Assembly: GCA_021740585.1 (NCBI GenBank)
Contig: JAIOZM010000026.1
Coordinates: 1 to 48,604, forward strand
Source of the DNA: Bacteroidales bacterium
Lineage (GTDB): Bacteria; Bacteroidota; Bacteroidia; Bacteroidales; GCA-2748055
Direction of reading: 5' to 3'
Length of the DNA: 48,604 nucleotides
Part shown: positions 27,956 to 36,915 of the stretch, one piece after another
Layout of the letters: every line of letters begins with the position of its first letter
Position numbering within the stretch: the stretch's first letter is position 1
The notes under the pieces: model-generated
Databases searched by the model: none
What the model saw: only the letters and a program-made list of their open reading frames with translations
Told to the model about the DNA's origin: nothing
Made by a program: the position numbers and the translations under genes

Positions 27956-29314
27956 ATGAAGCTTTTTATTATTTCTTTAATACTTATCTTCTTCCGGTTT
28001 ACTGCTTATAATACAAAAGATTTTAATGCTGGATTGAAGAATGATACCTCTCAAACAAGTGATCAGAAGACCCAATTGTCCTTTTCTAAGCAAGCATTAC
28101 AGGAGGATTTTCTGCAAATGCGTGTAACTCTGGAACAGAATCATACTTCGCTGTATGCGTATACATCAAAAGAAGTTATGGACAGCATTATGGAAAGTCA
28201 ATATGGATTCATTAAAGACTCCATGACCCTATCTGAATTTTATAAAATTCTTACACCGGTAACGGCCAAAATTGGATGCGGGCATACTGCTGTCTGGATG
28301 CCAGGCAGCTATTGGAATATTGACCCTGAAAATCTTTTCCCCCTCAAAATAAAGCTCATTGAAGATTATGTTGTGGTTACAGGCAGTTACAATGACACAT
28401 TGCAGGTTCCTGTCGGAAGTATCATTCAGGAAATAAATGGTCGTTTAATGGAGGATATTATTCAAGAAATGAGAGCCAATTACTCCGCCGACGCCTTCAA
28501 TATCCATTTTATTAATTCACAAATTACGAGACGGTTTTCTCTGATTTATGCCAGAAGATTTGGTTTCCCGGCAAAATACGATGTAAAATATTCCTTGCCA
28601 GGTCGTAAAACAAGCCAATATAAAACATTGATTCCTGCAACCAATCAGGCTGTGAGAGAAGTGGTTTTCTCAAACTTCAGACACCCACCCCTTACTTTTA
28701 AGTTGCTGGAGGAAAAGAATACTGCTCTATTAACTATTCCTACATTTATTTATTATGATAAAGTTCCCTATTTCACCAATTTTATCGACAGCTGCTTTAC
28801 GATAATAGTGAAAAGAAATATTGAAAACCTTATACTCGACTTACGAGGAAATGATGGTGGAGACCCCTTTTGTGCCGCACCTTTGTTTTCTTATCTGCAA
28901 CCTGAACCACTTCCATACTTTTCTGAACCATACGGAAAATATTCAGAGTTTTCCCTACCGCTGGCAATTCCCGAAAATCACTATACCGGAAATCTTATTA
29001 CACTTATAGATGGAAGATGTTTTTCAACTAATGCACATTTCTGTTCATTACTAAAATACCATAAAATTGGAAAATTTGTTGGTACACCAAGTGGTGGCAC
29101 TTATACCTGCAATGCCGGAAAAAATGGCATAGAGATTTTAAAAAACACGGGCATTCAACTTTATTTCGGACGTAGCTCTTTTGAAACAGCTGTAAAGAAT
29201 ATGGATAAATCCAAACCAATTATGCCTGACGTTTATGTAAAAGAATCATATAAAGATTTCCTACAAAATAAAGATGTTTGTTTTGAAGTTGCTCTGGACC
29301 TAATTCCCAGGTAA
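27956..29314 (+). CDS. S41-family (tail-specific type) serine peptidase homologue
   Basis: A 452-residue exported protein with a hydrophobic N-terminus (residues 1-18). An N-terminal helical domain (about 40-115) and a short PDZ-like region (VPVGSIIQEINGRLMEDI, about 148-165) come first. The S41 core follows, with NLILDLRGNDGGDPF near 291-305 and RCFSTNAHFCSLLKYH near 346-361, where the catalytic Ser is expected. GTPSGGTYTC follows. Length and order resemble Bacteroidota S41 peptidases of unknown substrate. Monocistronic. Confidence 0.82.
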   Translation: MKLFIISLILIFFRFTAYNTKDFNAGLKNDTSQTSDQKTQLSFSKQALQEDFLQMRVTLEQNHTSLYAYTSKEVMDSIMESQYGFIKDSMTLSEFYKILTPVTAKIGCGHTAVWMPGSYWNIDPENLFPLKIKLIEDYVVVTGSYNDTLQVPVGSIIQEINGRLMEDIIQEMRANYSADAFNIHFINSQITRRFSLIYARRFGFPAKYDVKYSLPGRKTSQYKTLIPATNQAVREVVFSNFRHPPLTFKLLEEKNTALLTIPTFIYYDKVPYFTNFIDSCFTIIVKRNIENLILDLRGNDGGDPFCAAPLFSYLQPEPLPYFSEPYGKYSEFSLPLAIPENHYTGNLITLIDGRCFSTNAHFCSLLKYHKIGKFVGTPSGGTYTCNAGKNGIEILKNTGIQLYFGRSSFETAVKNMDKSKPIMPDVYVKESYKDFLQNKDVCFEVALDLIPR

Positions 29315-29506
29315 AAAAATAAATAATTGATCTTTTTGAAACACAATGTGAAGAATTGTAATTTCATAGTTTTAAATGTACGTATAAAGCCATAAGCCGA
29401 TAATACATTTTTATCTCTGCAACACTCCGGCGAATAAAATTTTCTCCTTTGCCCTGCCTATATGAATTAATTCAAATCACGGAGATGAATTTGCAGTCTT
29501 TTTAGC

Positions 29507-29514
29507 TATTTTTG
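29507..29514 (+). promoter_or_regulatory. Candidate -7 element (TAttTTTG) for the YjbQ gene
   Basis: TATTTTTG ends 31 bases before the ATG. The only nearby TTTG (29490) is too close to be a normal -33 box. Confidence 0.35.
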
Positions 29515-29545
29515 TATAGTTTAATAATTCAACAGGCCATCAAGC

Positions 29546-29956
29546 ATGATTTCTCAAATTGAATTCAGTCTAAAACCCCGTTCTCGTGGTTTCCATCTTA
29601 TTACCCGTGAAATCCTGGAAAATCTTCCTGATTTGCCAAAAACCGGATTATTGAACCTCCTTATAAAACACACCTCTGCCGGTATTTGCCTTAATGAAAA
29701 CGCCGATCCCTCTGTAAGGATCGATTTTGAAAGATTCATGAATAAATTGATTCCGGAAAACGACCCCGTTTACACCCATATTTATGAAGGCGCCGACGAC
29801 ATGCCTGCTCATATCAAATCTGCTCTTTTTGGAAGCTCGCTTACTATTCCAGTTAGTAATGGTCAACTAAATCTGGGGACCTGGCAAGGAATTTATTTAG
29901 GTGAATTCAGAGATCACGGGGGTAGCAGAAGGGTAGTAGCAACTATCCTCACTTAA
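29546..29956 (+). CDS. YjbQ/UPF0047 family protein
   Basis: A 136-residue single-domain protein, the full family length. It has HTSAGICLNENADPSV and the C-terminal LGTWQGIYLGEFRDHGGSRRV, the two UPF0047 signatures with clustered His/Glu/Asp. E. coli YjbQ has weak thiamine-phosphate synthase activity, and the physiological role is unsettled. It has its own candidate promoter and is followed 47 bases later by the TrhA homologue. Confidence 0.9.
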   Translation: MISQIEFSLKPRSRGFHLITREILENLPDLPKTGLLNLLIKHTSAGICLNENADPSVRIDFERFMNKLIPENDPVYTHIYEGADDMPAHIKSALFGSSLTIPVSNGQLNLGTWQGIYLGEFRDHGGSRRVVATILT

Positions 29957-30003
29957 ATTTTCAGCCATAACTAAGTATTTTTAAATGTTCATTCTTTTAC
30001 TCC

Positions 30004-30654
30004 ATGAAATTCCCACATCTAAAATATTCCCCGGAAATTGAAGAAAGATTTAATGTAGTTTCTCATGCTTTTGGAATTCTTTTAAGCATTATTGCCCTTA
30101 TTTTATTAATACTAAAGGCCAGTCTTGAAGGGAATGTATGGCAAATCGTAAGTTTTTGCATTTACGGCACCAGTCTGATACTTTTATATTCTGCTTCTAC
30201 TATATTTCACAGTTCAAAAAATGAGATTCTAAGAAATAAATTAAATATTGTAGATCATGCTTCCATCTATGTGCTCATTGCCGGAACCTATACTCCTTTT
30301 GTGCTTGTTAGTATGAGAGGATCGGTTGGATGGATCGTTTTTGGGCTTATATGGGGCTTAGCTTTAGCCGGAATTATATTAAAATTATTTTATACCGATA
30401 AATATGCACTTCTCTCTACCATTATGTATGTCTTAATGGGTTGGGTTATGATATTTTTTATAAAACCCCTTATACAAAGTCTGGATTTAGGAGGTTTAAT
30501 CTGGCTACTGGCAGGAGGTGTTGCTTATACCGTGGGAGCTGTTTTTTTTAGTCTCAACAAACTAAAATTCAATCATGCCATATTTCATATCTTTGTTCTG
30601 TTGGGAAGTTTTTGTCATTTTATGTCTATATACTACTATGTTTTGCCAAAATAA
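30004..30654 (+). CDS. Hemolysin III / TrhA family membrane protein
   Basis: A 216-residue seven-helix membrane protein of the PAQR/hemolysin III family. Conserved features are EERFNVVSHAFG, YSASTIFHS, VDHASIYVLIAGTYTPF and the C-terminal FNHAIFHIFVLLGSFCHF; these His/Asp/Ser residues form the metal site of the superfamily. Relatives act in membrane-fluidity homeostasis; true hemolysis is doubtful. It may share a transcript with the YjbQ gene. Confidence 0.9.
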   Translation: MKFPHLKYSPEIEERFNVVSHAFGILLSIIALILLILKASLEGNVWQIVSFCIYGTSLILLYSASTIFHSSKNEILRNKLNIVDHASIYVLIAGTYTPFVLVSMRGSVGWIVFGLIWGLALAGIILKLFYTDKYALLSTIMYVLMGWVMIFFIKPLIQSLDLGGLIWLLAGGVAYTVGAVFFSLNKLKFNHAIFHIFVLLGSFCHFMSIYYYVLPK

Positions 30655-30727
30655 AAAAATGCTTCAAATCAATCCTTAATTTTAACAAACTCAAGCGATT
30701 CAAAAACTACTTTAAAAGCTTAACTCT

Positions 30728-31549
30728 ATGAAAAAATACCTTTTAAGCATTCTGTTGATCTCACTTCAAATGGTAACATTTGGTCAGAATTCTGAATACT
30801 TCACAAAGACAGACATTCATTACTACCACGACTCAATTAACCATGCCGATGCTTACAAGCAGGAACGATGTGTACTGGATGTGTATTATCCCATGGAAAA
30901 AGAGAAATTTCCAACCCTGGTTTGGTTTCATGGAGGCGGATTAACATCCGGAAATAAATATATCCCCGAAGCACTGAAAAATAAGGGAATAGCCATAGTT
31001 GCTGTTAATTATCGTTTTTATCCTAAAATTGAAGCTCCGGCTTATATTGAAGATGCCGCAGCAGCTGTTGCCTGGGTTTTTAATAATATTGAAAGCCTTG
31101 GAGGTGATTCTTCCTTGATCTTTGTTTCAGGTCATTCAGCTGGCGGATACCTGACCAGCATGATAGGTTTGGATAAAAAATGGCTGGAAGTATATCAGAT
31201 TGATGCCAATCGTATCGCAGGACTCATACCCTTCAGTGGTCATGCAATTACTCATTTCACCATCAGAAAAGAAAGAGGTATTCCGGGCACTCAGGCCATT
31301 GTTGATGAATTTGCCCCATTGTATTATGTCCGCCCTGATGCTCCACCTTTGCTATTAATAACAGGTGACCGCGAACTTGAACTGCTGGGTCGCTATGAAG
31401 AAAATGCTTATTTAATGCGTATGATGAAATTAACCGGTCATACTCAGACAAAACTTTTCGAACTCGATGGCTACGGTCATAATATGACTGAGCCGGCATT
31501 CCCTCTTTTAATTAGGGAAATTGAACGGATTTCTGAATATAAAAACTGA
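30728..31549 (+). CDS. Exported alpha/beta hydrolase (esterase)
   Basis: A 273-residue protein with a signal peptide (residues 1-19). The fold is the acetyl-xylan/BD-FAE type: oxyanion motif WFHGGGLTSGNK, nucleophile elbow VSGHSAGGYL (Ser near residue 138), acid in LLLITGDRELE, and His in LDGYGHNMTEPAFP. The substrate is unknown; a carbohydrate ester is possible given the glycosidase 640 bases downstream, but a repeat-rich gap separates the two. Confidence 0.87.
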   Translation: MKKYLLSILLISLQMVTFGQNSEYFTKTDIHYYHDSINHADAYKQERCVLDVYYPMEKEKFPTLVWFHGGGLTSGNKYIPEALKNKGIAIVAVNYRFYPKIEAPAYIEDAAAAVAWVFNNIESLGGDSSLIFVSGHSAGGYLTSMIGLDKKWLEVYQIDANRIAGLIPFSGHAITHFTIRKERGIPGTQAIVDEFAPLYYVRPDAPPLLLITGDRELELLGRYEENAYLMRMMKLTGHTQTKLFELDGYGHNMTEPAFPLLIREIERISEYKN

Positions 31550-31620
31550 AATTAAGACTATTATACAGCCTTATCACATAGAATTTTAACTGTTTTACCT
31601 CTTTACCCATTAAGCAATCT

Positions 31621-31731
31621 TCAACTTTCTTCCTTTAAGAAAATTAAAAGATTGTTTGCAGCCCTTTTCTGAAGTTCAATTGCTGAATAGTCTGAATACC
31701 ACGCATAATGTCCTGTGCAAATAGTTCTTTT
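31621..31731 (-). pseudogene. Remnant C-terminus of a D-2-hydroxyacid dehydrogenase-like gene
   Basis: On the minus strand a frame ending at 31621 reads GHYAWYSDYSAIELQKRAAN, then NLLIFLKEES and a stop. It resembles the TPH-AWYS-...-AAE end of D-isomer 2-hydroxyacid dehydrogenases. The frame is closed upstream by stop codons within 40 codons and no N-terminal part is found, so it looks like a decayed fragment. The resemblance is short and needs a database search. Confidence 0.4.
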
Positions 31732-31972
31732 TCAAATTCGTAAGAATCATAACTGGAATCTATAACAGCTTCTATCATAGGGTATTACTATCAATTAATT
31801 TTTATTCTTTGAAAGTATTAAAATTACTTTTTTTATTTAGTATGAACTCACAATTGAAAATTTTTTGAATCAAACCCCATTGTTTTTAGTATTCATAGTA
31901 AAGTATTAATAATATTCAATATTTTTAGGTTGAAGTATAAAGTTTATTGTTTAAGATATAAAAAATCATTGT

Positions 31973-32162
31973 TGTCCGGTAAAACTTATAAAACCTAAAA
32001 AGATTGCCGCGCTTCGCTCAATGACGCTGATTGTCAATTGACTATGACTTGGGATGGGGTCGGGTTCCGGCTTCGCCGGAAACCGACCCCATCCCAAGTC
32101 ATAACATACGTAAACCCCGTCATTACGAGCGTAGCGAAGCAATCTCATATTTTTACCGGACA
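31973..32162. mobile_element. 190-bp MITE-like element with TGTCCGGTAAAA termini
   Basis: TGTCCGGTAAAA (31973-31984) and TTTTACCGGACA (32151-32162) are perfect 12-bp terminal inverted repeats. Inside are CGCGGCAATC-type units and a long hairpin (32043-32103). There is no coding capacity. It lies 30 bases before the GH2 start. The left half recurs at 41631-41704. It occupies part of the 643-base gap 31550-32192; the other recognisable item there is the dehydrogenase remnant. Confidence 0.75.
32043..32103. repeat. 29-bp GC-rich hairpin inside the MITE-like element
   Basis: The two arms (32043-32071 and 32075-32103) are reverse complements except for one G-T position, around a TTC loop. The core is GGGATGGGGTCGG / CCGACCCCATCCC, far richer in G+C than the flanks. 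Confidence 0.9.
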
Positions 32163-32192
32163 CTAATAATAAAAAATAAAATCATAATTGTG

Positions 32193-35081
32193 ATGAAATT
32201 ATTAATAACGACCTTATTGATATTTACAACAGTTTTTGGAGGAATTTCTCAGGTAAATAACTTTGAAAGTAATGGCAATAGCGCTTTTCGTGAACACATC
32301 CGAATGGATTCAGACTGGCGTTTTGCCCTGGGACATGCCTCCGATTACCGGAAAGATTTTTCCCATGGGACGAGTTATTTTACATATTATGCAAAAACAG
32401 GATATGGCGACGGCGCCGCAGCTTATGATTTTGAAGATCGCAGCTGGCGTATTGTTGATTTGCCTCACGACTGGGCTGTGGAATTGCCCTTTTCTGAGAC
32501 CGCAAGTCATAGTCATGGCTATAAAACCATCGGCTGGAAATACCCTGAGACTTCTGTTGGCTGGTACCGCAAAATGTTTTTCATACCGGAAAGCGATAAG
32601 GGCCGTAAAATCAGCATTCAATTCGATGGCATTTATAGAGATGCTAAAGTTTGGGTGAACGGATTTTATGTTGGTCATGAAGCAAGTGGATATAGTAGTA
32701 CAAATTACGATATAACTGATTATCTGAACTTTGGCAACGATAATGTGGTGGCAGTGAGAGTTGATGCCAGTCTGGAAGAAGGATGGTTTTACGAAGGGGC
32801 AGGGATTTACCGCCATGTTTGGCTCAATAAAACAGACAGACTCCATATAGCGCAGAATGGCACTTTTATTACCTCAGAGGTTCATGATAACTACGCTGTA
32901 CTTACCTTACGCTCAACTGTTGAAAATCAGTATACTGATAAAGTTGATTTTGTTTTAAAGCATATCGTGAGGGATGAGTCGGGGAAGGCTATAGCAAGTA
33001 GTGAATTTTATAAAAACAGCCTCAGGGGAAATTTCAACCAAACATATTTTAATACTCTTCGAATCGAAAATCCGCGACTTTGGAGTCTTGAAGATCCTAA
33101 TCTATATAAAATAGAGACACAGTTAATTTCTGATAATAAAATTCTTGACAGCTACGAAACTACAATTGGTATCAGAACCATACAGTTTGATGCCGACAAA
33201 GGATTTTTTCTGAATGGAAAAAGTGTTAAAATTAAAGGTGTTAACAATCATCAGGATCATGCTGGTGTTGGGACTGCCATTCCTGATGCATTACAGGAAT
33301 ATAGAATACTTCAGCTCAAAGAAATGGGTTGTAATGCCATACGAACAGCTCACAATCCTGCCACTCCTGAACTATTAGACATCTGCGATCGTTTGGGAAT
33401 GCTTGTTATGGAAGAAAATCGCCTGATGGGAATAAATAAGGAACATTTCGATTTATTGGAAAGATTTATGAAACGCGACAGGAATCATCCCAGCATAATT
33501 ATTTGGTCCTTAGGAAATGAAGAATGGGCTATTGAAGGCAATGAAAAAGGTGCGATGATAAGCAGTAGCATGCAACAATTTGCCCAAACTATAGATTCCT
33601 CCCGTTTTTTTACCCTTGGAGCCTCAGGCGGCTGGGATACAGGAAGTGGAACAGTAAGTCAGGTAATGGGATACAATTATATATTTCATGGAAATATCGA
33701 TGAACACCATAGAAAGTTTCCCTTACAAGCCAGTGTAGGCACGGAAGAAAGCAATACCATTGGAACCCGTGGTATATATGTTAATGATTTTGAAAACGGA
33801 CATATGAAACCAACCAATCTGATAGCTGATAAAATTGGAACAGAGTTTGGATGGAAATTTTATGCTGAGAGACCCTTTTTGTCAGGATTGTTTTTCTGGA
33901 CCGGATTCGATTACAGAGGAGAACCCAACCCCATGGTCTGGCCAGCCGTGAATTCCCAATTCGGAATAATTGACCTGTGCGGTTACCCAAAAGATATATT
34001 CTATTACCTGAAATCATGGTGGACCGATAAACCCACACTTTATATTTCTCCTCATTGGAACTGGGAAGGACATGAAGGGAAGTATGTTAAACTCACTATC
34101 TACAGTAATGCTGACGAAGTTAATTTGAGTTTGAATGGCAAAAATCTTGGCAAAAAAACCATGCCGAAAAACGGACATCTTGAATGGGATATCAAATATA
34201 AACCGGGAGTTTTATTAGCCAGTGGATACCGGAACTCCAAACTTATCGCCAGCAATCAGATGGAAACTACGGGTGCTGCCGAAAATATTACTCTTCAACC
34301 TGATAAGGAAAATCTTAAGGCAAATGGACAGGATATAGCAGTAATTACCGTAAAAGTAAATGACAAAAAAAGACTTATGGTACCTGATGCTGATAATGAA
34401 ATCTCTTTTAGTATCGAAGGACCAGCCGAAATAATGGGAGTGGGAAATGGGGATCCTGCTTCCCACGATCCTGAAAAATTCGTGGACCATGCTGAAAGTT
34501 TGTCTATTGAAAATTTGAAAATCCTTCAATCCGTAAGTTATTTGAATCCTCCGGAAATCGAAAATATTTACAGTAAATCAGACTGGAAACCCGCATTTCA
34601 GAAGGTTTATGGTGAATACGATTCTGAAAAAAATATAATTATTAAAGCCGATTTTCTCCTTGAAGATTTCAGCGATCAAACCATAATAACCCTCTACGCC
34701 AAGAGTTTAGCAGAAAACCAATCCATTCATCTTAATGGAAAATTATTGGCTGAAAATATTAAAAGGAATTCAAAAGATCAGGTTTTCATTCTTGACCATT
34801 CCTGGTTAAAAAATGGGAAAAATGAATTAATATATCAGGGAAAACCATTTGTAAAGCAATTCCAATGGGAAGAAATTAGCACCGATCCGGGTATAATTGG
34901 AGTTTATAATCCAGCTGCCCAATGGAAAAGAAAAGCCTTCAACGGATTAGCCCAGGTTTTACTAAAAACCACCGGCGAATCCGGCGAAATTAGTCTGACA
35001 GCCACATCCCCGGGATTAAAACCAGCATTCTTAAAACTTAACTCAACCAGTACAAAATCAAGGCCTTTCATAGCTGATTGA
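32193..35081 (+). CDS. Glycoside hydrolase family 2 (beta-galactosidase-like)
   Basis: A 962-residue exported enzyme with a signal peptide (MKLLITTLLIFTTVFGGISQ). It has an N-terminal sugar-binding jelly-roll (LPHDWAVELPF, GWYRKMFFIP, WVNGFYVGHEASGYSS), an immunoglobulin-like domain, and a TIM-barrel from about residue 330. The acid/base is E443 in SLGNEEW; the nucleophile is probably E518 or E519 in GTEES. C-terminal Ig-like (DUF4982-type) and extra domains follow (about 640-962). The ATG at 32193 is used; a longer frame runs back into the MITE and is not credible. The GH2 family is firm, the sugar specificity is not. Confidence 0.9.
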   Translation: MKLLITTLLIFTTVFGGISQVNNFESNGNSAFREHIRMDSDWRFALGHASDYRKDFSHGTSYFTYYAKTGYGDGAAAYDFEDRSWRIVDLPHDWAVELPFSETASHSHGYKTIGWKYPETSVGWYRKMFFIPESDKGRKISIQFDGIYRDAKVWVNGFYVGHEASGYSSTNYDITDYLNFGNDNVVAVRVDASLEEGWFYEGAGIYRHVWLNKTDRLHIAQNGTFITSEVHDNYAVLTLRSTVENQYTDKVDFVLKHIVRDESGKAIASSEFYKNSLRGNFNQTYFNTLRIENPRLWSLEDPNLYKIETQLISDNKILDSYETTIGIRTIQFDADKGFFLNGKSVKIKGVNNHQDHAGVGTAIPDALQEYRILQLKEMGCNAIRTAHNPATPELLDICDRLGMLVMEENRLMGINKEHFDLLERFMKRDRNHPSIIIWSLGNEEWAIEGNEKGAMISSSMQQFAQTIDSSRFFTLGASGGWDTGSGTVSQVMGYNYIFHGNIDEHHRKFPLQASVGTEESNTIGTRGIYVNDFENGHMKPTNLIADKIGTEFGWKFYAERPFLSGLFFWTGFDYRGEPNPMVWPAVNSQFGIIDLCGYPKDIFYYLKSWWTDKPTLYISPHWNWEGHEGKYVKLTIYSNADEVNLSLNGKNLGKKTMPKNGHLEWDIKYKPGVLLASGYRNSKLIASNQMETTGAAENITLQPDKENLKANGQDIAVITVKVNDKKRLMVPDADNEISFSIEGPAEIMGVGNGDPASHDPEKFVDHAESLSIENLKILQSVSYLNPPEIENIYSKSDWKPAFQKVYGEYDSEKNIIIKADFLLEDFSDQTIITLYAKSLAENQSIHLNGKLLAENIKRNSKDQVFILDHSWLKNGKNELIYQGKPFVKQFQWEEISTDPGIIGVYNPAAQWKRKAFNGLAQVLLKTTGESGEISLTATSPGLKPAFLKLNSTSTKSRPFIAD

Positions 35082-35252
35082 GCTAAAACGCTTTCATTTC
35101 AAAGTTACAAATACTACATAACCTTCATATTTAATTCCATCAAATATATAATTTTCAAGGATCAATGATCCGCTATTGATTTACCTGACGGAAAGCCCTG
35201 TGCACTCAAACCCACATATTATATAACATCTTCCTAAAAGCCCTGTTTTTTC

Positions 35253-35260
35253 TAACTTTG
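35253..35260 (+). promoter_or_regulatory. Candidate -7 element (TAacTTTG) for iorAB
   Basis: TAACTTTG lies 19 bases before the iorA ATG. The -33 region is not a good match. The preceding 198-base gap holds nothing else recognisable. Confidence 0.4.
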
Positions 35261-35279
35261 AGCAACAAAAAAATCAGGA

Positions 35280-36872
35280 ATGCAAAAATTAGTATTATTA
35301 GGTGATGAAGCAATAGCTCAGGGTGCAATAGATGCCGGTTTATCGGGAGTTTATGCATACCCGGGAACGCCATCCACAGAAATAACTGAATATATCCAAG
35401 CCTCGAAAGAAGCAAAAGAAAAAGGTATTCACTCAGAATGGTCTGCCAATGAGAAGACTGCCATGGAGGCTGCCCTCGGAATGGCTTATGCAGGTAAAAG
35501 GGCAATGGTTTGCATGAAACATGTTGGGTTGAATGTGGCAGCGGACGCATTTGTAAATGCGGCTTTAACAGGTATAAACGGCGGATTGGTAGTAACGGTT
35601 GCCGATGACCCGTCTATGCATTCCTCACAAAATGAACAGGATAGTCGTTTCTATGGGAAGTTCGCAATGATACCTGTGCTAGAACCCTCCAATCAGCAGG
35701 AAGCATACAACATGATGCGATATGCTTTTGAATTGTCTGAAAAGTATTTAATTCCCATCATGCTAAGAATCACCACCCGGATGGCACATTCAAGAGCTGT
35801 AGTGAATTTATCTGAAAAACTCAATCAAAACAAGCTGCATTTGCCTCTCAATTTAAAACAGTTTATTTTATTACCTGCTAATGCCAGGGTGAAATATAAT
35901 GACCTGCTTAAAAACCAGTCCGCATTTACAGAAGAATCAGAAAATTCTCCCTTTAATGAATATTTCGGAGGAAAAGATTTATCGAAAGGGATTATAGCCT
36001 GTGGTCTGGGCTATAATTATTATATGGAAAATGCGGTGAATGCAAAACTGGATCATCCTGTTTTAAAAATATCGCAGTATCCCGCTCCTGTTGAGCAAAT
36101 AAAAAAAATATTTGCTGAATGTAAAGAGATTATTGTTCTTGAAGAAGGTTTCCCAATGCTTGAAGAACAATTAAGGGGCTTCTTTAATAAACCATATATT
36201 GTACACGGCAGAATGGATGGAAGCCTGCCCATGGCCGGGGAGCTTAATCCAAATAATGTGGCGAAAGCTCTTGGATTGAAGGACAAAACCGGTCCAGAAA
36301 TTCCGGCTGTTGTCACAAACAGACCTCCCGCATTATGCAAGGGTTGTAGTCATGCCGATATGTATAATGCACTTAACGAGGCCATGATTCAATATGGTAA
36401 AGGAAGGGTGTTTTCCGATATTGGATGTTACACGTTGGGGGCTCTGGAGCCCTTTAATGCAATCAATTCCTGCGTTGACATGGGGGCTTCAGTAACCATG
36501 GCCAAAGGGGCCGCCGACGCCGGACTAATCCCCTCTGTGGCTGTTATTGGTGATTCTACATTTACGCATTCCGGTATTACAGGATTGCTCGATTGCGTTA
36601 ATGAAAAAAGTCCCGTAACCATAATAATTTCCGATAATTCAACCACGGGAATGACGGGTGGACAAAAATCGGCAGCCACAGGACGTCTGGAGAAGATTTG
36701 TATAGGTATTGGGGTGGAAGAGGAACATGTAATAGTAATCGATCCTCTCAAAAAAAACCATAATGAAAATGTTGAAATAATGAACAGGGAACTTCAATAT
36801 AAAGGGGTTTCTGTAATAATTGCTCAACGGGAATGTATCCAAACCCTGTTGCGCAAAAAACGTCATTCATGA
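35280..36872 (+). CDS. iorA: Indolepyruvate:ferredoxin oxidoreductase alpha subunit, without ferredoxin domain
   Basis: A 530-residue protein. The N-terminal pyrimidine-binding domain (GDEAIAQGAIDAGLSGVYAYPGTPSTE) and the C-terminal TPP-binding domain (VIGDSTFTHSGITGL ... ISDNSTTGMTGGQ, residues about 420-465) are complete. RPPALCKGCSH matches the CPGCPHR motif. Archaeal IorA ends with two 4Fe-4S clusters; here the chain stops soon after VSVIIAQRECIQ without a Cys cluster. IOR oxidises aryl pyruvates to aryl-acetyl-CoA. The iorB gene follows after a 43-base gap containing a palindromic repeat. The electron route is therefore uncertain. Confidence 0.9.
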   Translation: MQKLVLLGDEAIAQGAIDAGLSGVYAYPGTPSTEITEYIQASKEAKEKGIHSEWSANEKTAMEAALGMAYAGKRAMVCMKHVGLNVAADAFVNAALTGINGGLVVTVADDPSMHSSQNEQDSRFYGKFAMIPVLEPSNQQEAYNMMRYAFELSEKYLIPIMLRITTRMAHSRAVVNLSEKLNQNKLHLPLNLKQFILLPANARVKYNDLLKNQSAFTEESENSPFNEYFGGKDLSKGIIACGLGYNYYMENAVNAKLDHPVLKISQYPAPVEQIKKIFAECKEIIVLEEGFPMLEEQLRGFFNKPYIVHGRMDGSLPMAGELNPNNVAKALGLKDKTGPEIPAVVTNRPPALCKGCSHADMYNALNEAMIQYGKGRVFSDIGCYTLGALEPFNAINSCVDMGASVTMAKGAADAGLIPSVAVIGDSTFTHSGITGLLDCVNEKSPVTIIISDNSTTGMTGGQKSAATGRLEKICIGIGVEEEHVIVIDPLKKNHNENVEIMNRELQYKGVSVIIAQRECIQTLLRKKRHS

Positions 36873-36900
36873 AGTAGAGACGCACGGCCGTGCGTCCCAA
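36873..36900. repeat. GTAGAGACGCA palindromic repeat between iorA and iorB
   Basis: GACGCACGGCCGTGCGTC (36879-36896) is a perfect 18-base palindrome, preceded by GTAGA. It starts immediately after the iorA stop codon. The GTAGAGACGCA arm is the same as in the inverted repeat at 18890-18900. Confidence 0.85.
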
Positions 36901-36915
36901 CAAAAAAATAAACAA

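Noticed and set aside
32031..32192. 54-residue N-terminal extension of the GH2 enzyme
   Set aside because: It translates the MITE-like element, and the signal peptide begins at the ATG at 32193.
36820..36915. Long N-terminus for iorB overlapping iorA
   Set aside because: It runs through the palindromic repeat, and MKSDIILAGVGGQG is the normal start.
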